From Shuttleworthia sp045545575 (lineage in GTDB: Bacteria; Bacillota; Clostridia; Lachnospirales; Lachnospiraceae), in assembly GCA_045545575.1 (NCBI GenBank), contig JAZQBE010000015.1, forward strand, positions 1-25,271: a stretch of 25,271 bases of DNA, given 5' to 3'. Both the position numbers and the translations under genes were made by a program. Positions 16,854 to 23,820 of this stretch are shown here, piece after piece; positions within the stretch are counted from its first letter, which is position 1, and every line of letters starts with the position of its first letter. The notes under the pieces are model-generated. The model was not told the DNA's origin. It searched no databases and saw only the letters and a list, made by a program, of their open reading frames with translations.

Positions 16854-16890
16854 AAAGAGGGTGGAGGTTCTTCCGTCCCTCTTTTCTTTT
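16854..16890 (+). terminator. Rho-independent terminator after the P-loop gene
   Basis: AAAGAGGG (16854-16861) pairs with CCCTCTTT (16877-16884), with an inner GGA/TCC pairing, followed by TCTTTT. Just upstream, 16833-16848 is a near-perfect 16-bp palindrome (CCGCGCAGCTGTGCGG). The T-run ends 10 bases before the next start codon, so the HlyD-like gene needs read-through or an unseen promoter. Confidence 0.8.
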
Positions 16891-16900
16891 ATGGAATGCC

Positions 16901-18286
16901 ATGGCCGAATCAAAAGACAACCGCAATATCATCCGCTTCCGGCGGAATTATCAACTGAATATTGTTCTCGTGGTCGCTGCCATCATGTTCGTCTACATCG
17001 GCTTTCAGGTGTACGCTTCCCTGACGAAAGATACCATCGCCGTGTATGAAGTGACGGCCGGCACACTGCGTGCGAACCATCATTTCCGCGCCCTTGCCCT
17101 TCGGCAGGAGATGATCTTTTACGCCGAGCGGGAAGGCGATATCTATTATTACGAGAGCAACGGCAGTAAAGTCAGCGTCAAATCCCTCGTCTATTCCCTG
17201 GATGAAACAGGCGAAGTCAACAACCTGCTGAAATCGCGGCCATCTTCGGTAAACGAGCTGTCCGGCGATGAAATCAGCCGCATCGAAAGCTCCATCGGCT
17301 CCTTCGTCTACGACTATGACGGTCTCGACTTTTCCCGCGTGCACAGTTTTAAAAACAACCTCGCCGGCGCGCTGACGGCGGCTTACAATGCCCGCGCGAT
17401 CAGCGAGTATTCCGATGCCATTTACGCCGCGACACAGGCCAACACCTTCCGGCTCTACTATGCCTCGGAACCCGGACTGGTCAGCTATCACGTAGACGGG
17501 CTCGAAAACGTCACCTCCGACAATTTCACCGTGGATCACTTCGACAGCGCCGCCTGGCCGGATACCGACCTGAAAGCGCGCAGCTCCGTAAAAATCGGTG
17601 ATCCTGCCTACAAACTCATTACGTCCACCGACTGGCAGCTTCTGATGGAGATCGACCGCAAGCTGTCTGAGGAACTTGCGGACACCACCTACATCAAAGT
17701 GCGGTTCGACGAAGACGGCAACACGGCCTGGGGCGCCGTCGAGCTTCTGACGCGCCACAACCGGAATTACCTGCTGCTTTCCTTTGACGACTCGATGGAG
17801 CGGTATGCCGATCTTCGGTATATCCCCGTGGAGCTTCTGCTCGACGAGCAGAACGGTCTGAAGATTCCCAATTCGGCCATCACGTACAAGACGTTCTATT
17901 CGGTTCCGAAAAGCCTGTTTATGTCCGGCGACAACTCCACGGACCAGGGTCTTCTCGTACGCCGGAACGGCACGGATTCCTTTATCGTTCCGACCATTTA
18001 CTATGAAACCGAAGACGCCTGCTATGTCGACAACGAAAAACTGATGGACGACGATCTGATCGTCTGGCCCAATTCCCGCGAAACCTACCGTCTGAACAGT
18101 ACGACCGAACAGCTTCAGGGCGTCTACAACATGAATAAAGGGTTCGCGGTATTCAAACAGATCGACATTCTCTACAGCAATCAGGAATATTCGATCGTCG
18201 CGAACGGAACCAGCTACGGGATCCAGCTGTATGACCGCATTGCGCTTGAAGGCAGCAAAGTCAACGAATACCAGGTCATCCGCTAG
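16901..18286 (+). CDS. HlyD-like membrane-anchored adaptor protein
   Basis: The 461-aa protein has a basic cytoplasmic start, one membrane span (about 19-38, IVLVVAAIMFVYIGF) and a large outside part. A half barrel-sandwich segment follows the membrane (ALRQEMIFYAEREGDIYYYESNGSK). The C-terminus resembles HlyD-type adaptor barrels (EYSIVANGTSYGIQLYDRIALEG). It lacks the long coiled-coil hairpin of classical adaptors; the middle (about 100-200) is helical and polar. No ABC or RND transporter lies nearby; its neighbours are yggS and sepF, which hints at a role in division or envelope assembly. The ribosome site is poor (GGA only). Family assignment is moderate. Confidence 0.75.
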   Translation: MAESKDNRNIIRFRRNYQLNIVLVVAAIMFVYIGFQVYASLTKDTIAVYEVTAGTLRANHHFRALALRQEMIFYAEREGDIYYYESNGSKVSVKSLVYSLDETGEVNNLLKSRPSSVNELSGDEISRIESSIGSFVYDYDGLDFSRVHSFKNNLAGALTAAYNARAISEYSDAIYAATQANTFRLYYASEPGLVSYHVDGLENVTSDNFTVDHFDSAAWPDTDLKARSSVKIGDPAYKLITSTDWQLLMEIDRKLSEELADTTYIKVRFDEDGNTAWGAVELLTRHNRNYLLLSFDDSMERYADLRYIPVELLLDEQNGLKIPNSAITYKTFYSVPKSLFMSGDNSTDQGLLVRRNGTDSFIVPTIYYETEDACYVDNEKLMDDDLIVWPNSRETYRLNSTTEQLQGVYNMNKGFAVFKQIDILYSNQEYSIVANGTSYGIQLYDRIALEGSKVNEYQVIR

Positions 18287-18321
18287 ACGTTCATCCGCCG
18301 CACCGGCGAAAGGAGATGGAT

Positions 18322-19062
18322 ATGATCCGCGAAAACATCCAGACCGTACAGGAAAACATCCGTGCAGCCGCGCTGCGCGCCGGGCGCGATCCGTCGGAAA
18401 TCACGCTGATCGCCGTCAGCAAGACCATGCCGGTCGAAAAGCTGATGGAAGCATACGACGCCGGCATCCGTGATTTCGGCGAAAACAAGGTGCAGGAACT
18501 GTGTCAGAAAATCGACACCCTCCCGAAGGATATCCGCTGGCACATGATCGGCCATCTGCAGCGCAACAAGGTCAAGTATCTTGCGGACCGGCCGCTCGCA
18601 TGTATCCATTCCGTCGACAGCTACCGGCTGGCCGAAGCCATCAACATTCAGGCCAAAAAGCAGCGCCGGCGCATTCCGGTTCTCGTGGAAGTCAACATTG
18701 CCCATGAAGACTCCAAATTCGGGATTCACGAGGACACGGCGATCCAGCTTGTCAAGGACATCGCCACCCTTGACGGACTGCGTGTTCGCGGCCTGATGAC
18801 AATCGCCCCGATGGTGTCCGACCCGGAAGAAAACCGCCTGTATTTCCGCAAAATCAAGCGCTTGTCCGTTGACATCGCGGCGCAAAACATTGATAATGTA
18901 TCCATGGATATTCTGTCCATGGGAATGACCGGAGACTATGTTGTCGCCGTGGAAGAGGGCGCTACGCATGTCCGCGTCGGCACCGGCATTTTTGGTGCAC
19001 GCAATTACGCAGTCAGCCAAGCTGCATCGAACGAAACCGATCACAGTACAGCGGAGGTTTAA
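18322..19062 (+). CDS. yggS: YggS/PROSC family PLP-binding protein
   Basis: Members bind pyridoxal phosphate without known catalysis and help PLP homeostasis. The PLP lysine is K34 in LIAVSKTMP. Other marks are FGENKVQEL, WHMIGHLQRNKVK, VEVNIAHEDSKFG, RGLMTIAP, LSMGMTGDY and the phosphate-binding HVRVGTGIFGAR. The start at ATG 18322 lies 7 bases after AAGGAG; the ATG at 18316 touches the ribosome site and is too close. 246 aa is slightly long, with a short extra tail. It is directly upstream of sepF, the order found in many Gram-positives. A promoter for sepF appears inside it. Confidence 0.94.
   Translation: MIRENIQTVQENIRAAALRAGRDPSEITLIAVSKTMPVEKLMEAYDAGIRDFGENKVQELCQKIDTLPKDIRWHMIGHLQRNKVKYLADRPLACIHSVDSYRLAEAINIQAKKQRRRIPVLVEVNIAHEDSKFGIHEDTAIQLVKDIATLDGLRVRGLMTIAPMVSDPEENRLYFRKIKRLSVDIAAQNIDNVSMDILSMGMTGDYVVAVEEGATHVRVGTGIFGARNYAVSQAASNETDHSTAEV
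18869..18897 (+). promoter_or_regulatory. Candidate promoter inside yggS, for sepF
   Basis: A perfect TTGACA -35, a 17-base spacer and GATAAT -10 (5 of 6). It lies about 170 bases before sepF in the coding part of yggS. Transcription would start near 18904. Confidence 0.5.
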
Positions 19063-19066
19063 TGTT

Positions 19067-19591
19067 ATGGGAATTTTTGACAAGATGATGGATGCAATGA
19101 ATATCGACAACGACGACGAATTCATTGATGACGATATGTACGGATTCGAAGAAGAGGACGAGGCGCCCCGCAGCGGATTATTCTCCCGCCGCAGAGCCGC
19201 CGAAGAACCGGAAGAAGAGGAGCCCGCGCCCCAGCGTCCCTCCGTCCGCCCGACGAAAGTGACGCCGATGCGCAGCCGCCGTCCGGCGCCGGCCCGTTCC
19301 GCCAACCTGGAAGTCTGCGTGATCAAGCCGACCCAGTTCGACGACTCCCGCGAAGTGATCGAAACGCTTCTGACCGGCCGGCCCGTCATTCTGAACATGG
19401 AGGGCCTGGATTTAAGCCTCGCACAGCGGATCATCGACGTGACCAGCGGTGCCTGCCTTGCCATCAACGGCGCGCTTCAGAAGATCAGCAATTACATTTT
19501 CATCCTGACGCCGGCATCGGTGGATATCTCCGGTGATCTTCAGGGCATCATTGACGCGTTTGATCTTTCCGGACTGCAGGCCGGATTCTAA
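19067..19591 (+). CDS. sepF: Cell division protein SepF
   Basis: SepF binds FtsZ and the membrane and helps shape and anchor the Z-ring in Gram-positives. The 174-aa protein begins with an amphipathic membrane-targeting helix (MGIFDKMMDAMNI), then an acidic stretch with a following Pro/Arg-rich linker (about 15-82). The conserved DUF552 domain comes last (VCVIKPTQFDD, VILNMEGLD, LAQRIIDVTSGACLAINGALQKI, IFILTPASVDI). The ATG at 19067 follows GGAGG with 10-base spacing; an earlier ATG at 19062 is out of frame. It is 4 bases past the yggS stop. The acidic linker is longer than in B. subtilis SepF. Confidence 0.95.
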   Translation: MGIFDKMMDAMNIDNDDEFIDDDMYGFEEEDEAPRSGLFSRRRAAEEPEEEEPAPQRPSVRPTKVTPMRSRRPAPARSANLEVCVIKPTQFDDSREVIETLLTGRPVILNMEGLDLSLAQRIIDVTSGACLAINGALQKISNYIFILTPASVDISGDLQGIIDAFDLSGLQAGF

Positions 19592-19613
19592 AATCAGTTT
19601 TCAGACACGAAAC

Positions 19614-19666
19614 GAACCGGTACGAGGAGCGCATGTTTCATCCGCTATCGCATCGGTTCTTCTTTT
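19614..19666 (+). terminator. Hairpin with T-run between sepF and aroB (terminator or attenuator)
   Basis: GAACCG (19614-19619) pairs with CGGTTC (19654-19659). Inside it, CGA pairs with TCG and AGCG with CGCT, giving a long interrupted stem, and TTCTTTT follows. It could end the yggS-sepF transcript or attenuate aroB. The stem has internal loops, so strength is uncertain. Confidence 0.5.
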
Positions 19667-19684
19667 ATGAGAGAGAAGGCTTTG

Positions 19685-20812
19685 ATGAACCCTTCGGACC
19701 TATTTGTAACCAAAGACAACAAGCCCTGTTATCCGATTCATATCCGCAGGGATTTCGACGATCTCCCCGGGTGTATCCGCGCCGTTTATCCCGAAAAACG
19801 GCCGATGCGTGCCTGCATCGTTTCGGACAGCAACGTTTCCGCTCTGTATCTGGAAGCCGTCGAACACCGGATCCGCGGTCTGTTTGACCAGACGGTGTCC
19901 TTTGTTTTCCCGGCAGGAGAGGAGCAGAAGAATATCGATACCGTTCTGGATCTCTGTGAGTTTCTGATTCAGCACCGTTTTGACCGCCAGGACCTGCTGA
20001 TCGCTTTAGGCGGCGGCGTGACCGGCGATCTGTGCGGCTTTGCGGCTTCCGCCTTCATGCGCGGCATCGATTTCATTCAGATTCCGACGTCTTTGCTTTC
20101 CCAGGTCGACAGCAGCATCGGCGGAAAGACCGGCGTCGATTTCCGTGGATTCAAAAACATGATCGGCGCCTTCTATATGCCCCGGCTGGTCTACATCAAC
20201 GTCTCCGTCTTACAGACGCTTCCCGAAGACCAGCTGCTTTCCGGCATGGGAGAAGTACTGAAACACGGTCTCATCCGGGATGCCGGATATTTCCGCGAGC
20301 TTTCACAGAACCGCGGCCGCATCCTTGCGAAGGATTCCCAGGCCCTGATGGACGCCGTTTACGGCAGCTGCCGGATCAAACAGGCCGTCACGGAAGAAGA
20401 TCCCTGTGAGCGAGGCATCCGCGCCATTCTGAATTTCGGCCACACCATCGGACACGCCATAGAATCTCTTTCGAATTTCGCCCTGCCGCACGGTCAGTGC
20501 GTCAGCCTCGGCATGGTCTGTGCTCTGCATCTGTCTGTAACAGCCGGCGGACTATCCGCCGGGGAAGCGGCCGGCGCGGTTTCCGTACTGGAATCCTTCG
20601 GCCTGCCGGTGGTTCTGCCGCGAACGATCGCAGAAACCCTCACTCCCGAACGCATCGTCGCCGCCACCCGCGCCGATAAGAAACGCGCCGGAAGCCGCCT
20701 GAAATTCGTGATTCTTCGTTCCGTCGGCGATGCCTTTGTCACGACGGATCTGACAGATGCCGACCTGCAAACCGCCTGCGAAACCATTCTGCCCAAAGGA
20801 GATGACAGATGA
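19685..20812 (+). CDS. aroB: 3-dehydroquinate synthase AroB
   Basis: AroB converts DAHP to 3-dehydroquinate, the second step of the shikimate pathway, using NAD and a divalent metal. Marks are the NAD-binding GGGVTGDL, IPTSLLSQVDSSIGGKTGVD, NMIGAFYMP, the metal ligands in GMGEVLKHG and FGHTIGHA, and LPHGQCVSLGM. The ATG at 19685 is preferred because GAGAAGG lies 5 bases upstream; the in-frame ATG at 19667 follows directly on the T-run of the hairpin and has no ribosome site. This gives 375 aa, near the family norm. No other shikimate gene is in the window; it overlaps lspA by 4 bases. Confidence 0.95.
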   Translation: MNPSDLFVTKDNKPCYPIHIRRDFDDLPGCIRAVYPEKRPMRACIVSDSNVSALYLEAVEHRIRGLFDQTVSFVFPAGEEQKNIDTVLDLCEFLIQHRFDRQDLLIALGGGVTGDLCGFAASAFMRGIDFIQIPTSLLSQVDSSIGGKTGVDFRGFKNMIGAFYMPRLVYINVSVLQTLPEDQLLSGMGEVLKHGLIRDAGYFRELSQNRGRILAKDSQALMDAVYGSCRIKQAVTEEDPCERGIRAILNFGHTIGHAIESLSNFALPHGQCVSLGMVCALHLSVTAGGLSAGEAAGAVSVLESFGLPVVLPRTIAETLTPERIVAATRADKKRAGSRLKFVILRSVGDAFVTTDLTDADLQTACETILPKGDDR

Positions 20813-21333
20813 CGCTGCTTAAAATCGTCCGGAAGCGCCTGTTTCCACTGCTTTTTATCATCGTTCTGATCGGCCTCGACCAGTGTTCCAAGGGCTGGGC
20901 TGTCTACATGCTGCGCGGCAAGGAAGACCGGGTCCTGATCCCCGGCGTGCTTTCGTTCCACTACCTGGAAAACACCGGTGCGGCCTTTTCCGCGCTGGAA
21001 GGCGCCACCTGGGTATTTCTGGCCATTACACCCGTCATGATCGCCGGCATCCTGTGGATCCTGTTTCGTCTGCCGGCCAAACGGCGGTTTTTCCCGCTGC
21101 GCATCTCCTGCTGGTTCCTGCTGGCCGGCGCTGTGGGAAACCTGATCGACCGCATCGGTCAGGGCTATGTGGTCGATTTCATCTATTTTTCGCTGATCAA
21201 TTTCCCGGTATTTAACGTTGCCGATATCTATGTAACCGTCAGTGTCTTTTTTATCATCCTGATGCTGCTGTTTTATTACAGGGAAGAGGATCTGGGGAAG
21301 ATTTTTCCGCAGAGAACCGACCGGAAAGATTAA
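20809..21333 (+). CDS. lspA: Lipoprotein signal peptidase LspA
   Basis: Membrane aspartic protease that removes the signal peptide from diacylglyceryl-modified prolipoproteins. The 174-aa protein has four membrane spans. The two catalytic aspartates are visible: D114 in AGAVGNLIDRI and D139 in FNVADIYVTV, together with DQCSKGW and FHYLENTGAAFS. The start overlaps the aroB stop (ATGA), with AAAGGA 7 bases before it. It lies next to rluD, a very common pair. Lipoprotein substrates in this window include the carboxypeptidase at 15274. Confidence 0.96.
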   Translation: MTLLKIVRKRLFPLLFIIVLIGLDQCSKGWAVYMLRGKEDRVLIPGVLSFHYLENTGAAFSALEGATWVFLAITPVMIAGILWILFRLPAKRRFFPLRISCWFLLAGAVGNLIDRIGQGYVVDFIYFSLINFPVFNVADIYVTVSVFFIILMLLFYYREEDLGKIFPQRTDRKD

Positions 21334-21336
21334 ATG

Positions 21337-22284
21337 ATGTCAGAAATACAGATCAACGAAAACGATACGGTCTTTCTGTACGATGTCACGGAACAGGAAG
21401 CGGGAGAGCGGATCGACCGGATTCTGTCGGTGCAGATGGAGGGATACTCGCGCAGCGCGGTCCAGCAGCTGATTTCGTCGGAACGTGTACGCATCGATGA
21501 CCGGCCGGTCAGCAAGAGTTTCCGTCCGAATCCCGGCGCGCAGATCGAAGTCCTGATTCCGCCGACCCTTCCGCTGGAAGTGATGCCGGAAGACATTCCC
21601 CTCGATATCCTGTATGAAGACGACGCGCTGCTTGTGGTGAACAAACCCAAAGGAATGGTCGTTCATCCCGCGCCCGGCCACCTGCACGGAACCCTCGTCA
21701 ACGCCTTGCTGTATCACTGTAAAGGCAGTCTGTCCGGGATCAACGGCGTCGCCCGTCCCGGCATTGTCCACCGGATCGACCGCGATACCACCGGCTCCCT
21801 CGTCGTCTGCAAGACCGACGAAGCCCACCGTTCCCTTGCGGCGCAGATCGCGTCGCACAGCGTGGACCGGGTGTATCAGGGCATCCTGATCGGCCGCCCG
21901 AAGGAATCCGAGGGGACGATCCACACGACGATCGGCCGGGACCCGAAAGACCGCAAGCGCATGGCGGCAAACGTACGCGGCGGAAAAGATGCCGTTACCC
22001 ATTACCAATGCCTGGAAGACCTGGCGGAGCATATGACCTATGCGCGCTTTATCCTGGAAACCGGCCGCACACACCAGATCCGCGTGCATATGGCCAGCAT
22101 CGGACATCCGCTTCTGGGCGATGCCGTTTACGGCCCGAAAAAATGCGCTTACGCTCTGGAGGGACAGACCCTCCACGCCGGTCATCTGGGGTTTGTTCAT
22201 CCGGTGACAGGAGAGCATCTGTCGTTCGACGCACCGCTTCCGGAGTACTTTTCCGACCTGCTCGCCCGACTGCGAAAACAATGA
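21337..22284 (+). CDS. rluD: RluA/RluD-family ribosomal large subunit pseudouridine synthase
   Basis: Makes pseudouridine in 23S rRNA (RluD-type sites by family). It has an N-terminal S4 RNA-binding domain (about 15-75, GERIDRILS...RSAVQQLISSERVRIDD) and a catalytic domain with the signature HRIDRDTTG (catalytic Asp in HRID), VVNKPKGMVVHP and GRTHQIRVHMASIGHPLLGD. ATGs at 21334 and 21337 are adjacent; either is possible, as the ribosome site is weak (GGAAAG). It starts right after the lspA stop, so translation may be coupled. 315 aa is normal. The exact rRNA target cannot be told from sequence alone. Confidence 0.93.
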   Translation: MSEIQINENDTVFLYDVTEQEAGERIDRILSVQMEGYSRSAVQQLISSERVRIDDRPVSKSFRPNPGAQIEVLIPPTLPLEVMPEDIPLDILYEDDALLVVNKPKGMVVHPAPGHLHGTLVNALLYHCKGSLSGINGVARPGIVHRIDRDTTGSLVVCKTDEAHRSLAAQIASHSVDRVYQGILIGRPKESEGTIHTTIGRDPKDRKRMAANVRGGKDAVTHYQCLEDLAEHMTYARFILETGRTHQIRVHMASIGHPLLGDAVYGPKKCAYALEGQTLHAGHLGFVHPVTGEHLSFDAPLPEYFSDLLARLRKQ

Positions 22285-22296
22285 ATTGAGGTTTCT

Positions 22297-23025
22297 ATGC
22301 TGCGTTTTATTTATGTTATTCTGGCCAACATTTTCCGCGCGCCCTATATGATTCCCATGATGCGCCGGATGATCGCCCATCCGGAATGGTATACCGTTGA
22401 GAAAAAATATTCCTACGCCCAGAAACTGATCCGGTATATGATGAAATCCGGCGGCATCACCACGGAAGTTTACGGCGAGGAGAACCTGCCGAAAGAGGGC
22501 GGTTACGTCATGTTTCCGAATCATCAGGGAAAATATGACGCACTGGGCATCATTATTTCGCACAAAACACCGTGCAGCTTCGTCATGGACCGCGCGAAAT
22601 CCTACGGGTTCCTGGTGCGCGAGATCGTCGATCTGCTCGGCGCGAAACGCATTATCCTGAACAACGTCCGTCAGGGCATGCGCATTATCAACGAAATGGC
22701 AGAAGAAGTCTCCGAAGGACGACGGTTCATCATTTTTTCCGAAGGCGGCTACAGGAACAACCACAATCAGGTGCAGGAATTCAAACCCGGAAGCTTCAAA
22801 TGCGCCGTGAAAGCGAAAGCCCCCATCGTCCCCGTGGCGCTGATTGATTCTTATAAGGTGTTTAACAGCTTATCCATCCGTCCGGTGAAAACAAAGGTAG
22901 TTTTTTTGCCGCCAATATATTATGATGAATATGCGAATATGAAAACACCCGAAATCGCTTCCATTGTCAGGGAGCGGATTGTCAACTGTATCCAGGAGTT
23001 CCAAAAAGGAGGAGAAAGATTATGA
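22297..23025 (+). CDS. plsC: 1-acyl-sn-glycerol-3-phosphate acyltransferase (PlsC-like)
   Basis: The PlsC family adds a second acyl chain to lysophosphatidic acid in phospholipid synthesis. Seen here: the acyltransferase motif I NHQGKYD (H-x4-D), motif III as FSEGGYRN in place of the usual FPEGTRS, and the Pro motif APIVPVALI. A hydrophobic N-terminal stretch could associate with the membrane. 242 aa is typical. The motif III change leaves room for another acyl acceptor. GAGG precedes the ATG by 6 bases. It is 12 bases after rluD and overlaps the next gene by 4 bases. The end of the gene (about 22895-22945) is notably AT-rich. Confidence 0.88.
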   Translation: MLRFIYVILANIFRAPYMIPMMRRMIAHPEWYTVEKKYSYAQKLIRYMMKSGGITTEVYGEENLPKEGGYVMFPNHQGKYDALGIIISHKTPCSFVMDRAKSYGFLVREIVDLLGAKRIILNNVRQGMRIINEMAEEVSEGRRFIIFSEGGYRNNHNQVQEFKPGSFKCAVKAKAPIVPVALIDSYKVFNSLSIRPVKTKVVFLPPIYYDEYANMKTPEIASIVRERIVNCIQEFQKGGERL

Positions 23026-23621
23026 AAACATGTCCTTACTGCAATGCACAGATCGAAGACGACGCCGCCGTCTGTTCTTTCTGCGGTCAGTTCCAGTATG
23101 ACAATACACAGGAAGAAGCCCCCGCTGCGCAGGCCGTTGCATTTGACACCGCAGCCGCGGCAGGAGAGCAGCCGGCTTTCGATGCCCAGCAGACGAACAG
23201 CTTTACATCCGGCGCACAGCAGGCCTATCAGCAGACCAACCAGCAGGCCTATCAGCAGTACCAGCAGCCGAATTATCAGCAGTCCTATCAGCAGGAACCT
23301 TACCGGTCCGGCCCGCAGCTTTCCAATTCCTCGAAAACGGCGTCCATCCTTTCATATTTTACCTGGATCGGTTTTCTTATCGGTTACTTTATCGGCGATA
23401 AGAAGGATCCTTTCACCCGTTTTCATCTGAATCAGGCTCTGGTGCTGAACATCGGCTTTACGATCATCAACATCGTTTCCAACTGGTTCAGCATTTTCAG
23501 CCTTCTCGGACTGGTGCTGTTTGTATTCGCGGTGCTTGCGATCGTAAAGTGTGCCAAGGGCGAAATGTACAAGGTCCCGATCCTTGGCGACATTCAGCTG
23601 ATCAAGGAGAATATGTTCTAA
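23022..23621 (+). CDS. Zinc-ribbon membrane protein with Gln/Tyr-rich linker
   Basis: Function unknown. The 199-aa protein has three parts. The first is an N-terminal zinc ribbon with two CxxC pairs (CPYC at 4-7 and CSFC at 18-21). The second is a low-complexity linker, Ala/Glu-rich and then Gln/Tyr/Asn-rich (66-91). The third is a C-terminal membrane domain (about 105-180) with two or three spans and the phrase DPFTRFHLNQALVLNI, which resembles DUF4870/Tic20-like proteins. The ribosome site AAGGAGGAG is very strong and the start overlaps the plsC stop, so high expression is likely. Last gene of the aroB-lspA-rluD-plsC run; a strong terminator follows. Confidence 0.88.
   Translation: MKTCPYCNAQIEDDAAVCSFCGQFQYDNTQEEAPAAQAVAFDTAAAAGEQPAFDAQQTNSFTSGAQQAYQQTNQQAYQQYQQPNYQQSYQQEPYRSGPQLSNSSKTASILSYFTWIGFLIGYFIGDKKDPFTRFHLNQALVLNIGFTIINIVSNWFSIFSLLGLVLFVFAVLAIVKCAKGEMYKVPILGDIQLIKENMF
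23217..23294 (+). repeat. CAG-rich degenerate repeat coding the Gln/Tyr linker
   Basis: About 78 bases of in-frame CAG CAG pairs separated by two or three variable codons (GCC TAT, ACC AAC, TAC, CCG AAT TAT, TCC TAT). The 15-base CAGGCCTATCAGCAG occurs twice. The low-complexity run could vary in length by slippage. Confidence 0.7.
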
Positions 23622-23655
23622 ACAAAACGGTGATTCTTATCATCTGACGTATCAG

Positions 23656-23694
23656 CAGCCGGCAGGCAAACCGCCTGGCCGGCTGTTTTTGTTT
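23656..23694 (+). terminator. Strong Rho-independent terminator after the zinc-ribbon gene
   Basis: CAGCCGGCAGGC pairs with GCCTGGCCGGCTG, 12 bp with a single bulged G and a short AAACC-type loop, followed by TTTTTGTTT. It closes the aroB to zinc-ribbon operon. Confidence 0.87.
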
Positions 23695-23723
23695 GTGTGA
23701 ATGTGATTTTCTGTGGGTTTTTC

Positions 23724-23752
23724 TTGACAGAGGAGAGCACCGGTGGTACAAT
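23724..23752 (+). promoter_or_regulatory. Near-consensus promoter of the XerS-like recombinase
   Basis: TTGACA, 17-base spacer, TACAAT. This is the best sigma-A-type promoter in the window. Transcription would start near 23759, inside a repeat element, giving a leader of about 60 bases. Confidence 0.82.
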
Positions 23753-23753
23753 G

Positions 23754-23789
23754 TATCTATCGGTTAAATATCTGTTTATCCGTTAGATA
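23754..23789 (+). repeat. Overlapping inverted and direct repeats at the recombinase start site
   Basis: Inverted arms TATCTATCGG (23754-23763) and CCGTTAGATA (23780-23789) match at 9 of 10 bases across a 16-base AT-rich spacer. In the same stretch TATCGGTTAAATA (23758-23770) and TATCCGTTAGATA (23777-23789) are direct repeats with 11 of 13 identical and a 19-base period. The element straddles the predicted transcription start. It may be an operator or a site bound by the recombinase itself. Confidence 0.55.
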
Positions 23790-23820
23790 GTGTTGAAAAA
23801 CCCCGAAAAGAGGCCGTTTC

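Noticed and set aside
21340..22764. 474-codon minus-strand open frame across rluD and plsC
   Set aside because: Shadow of the sense genes, whose catalytic motifs are clear. No ribosome site or known motif was seen.
22895..22945. AT-rich patch at the end of plsC as a promoter for the zinc-ribbon gene
   Set aside because: Several TATTAT/TATGAT-like -10 boxes occur, but none has a reasonable -35 at 16-18 bases. The AT richness fits Tyr/Asn/Met codons.
23217..23294. CAG-rich repeats considered as a CRISPR or tandem-repeat array
   Set aside because: The period is irregular, it is fully in frame and codes the Gln/Tyr linker. There are no spacers and no cas genes.
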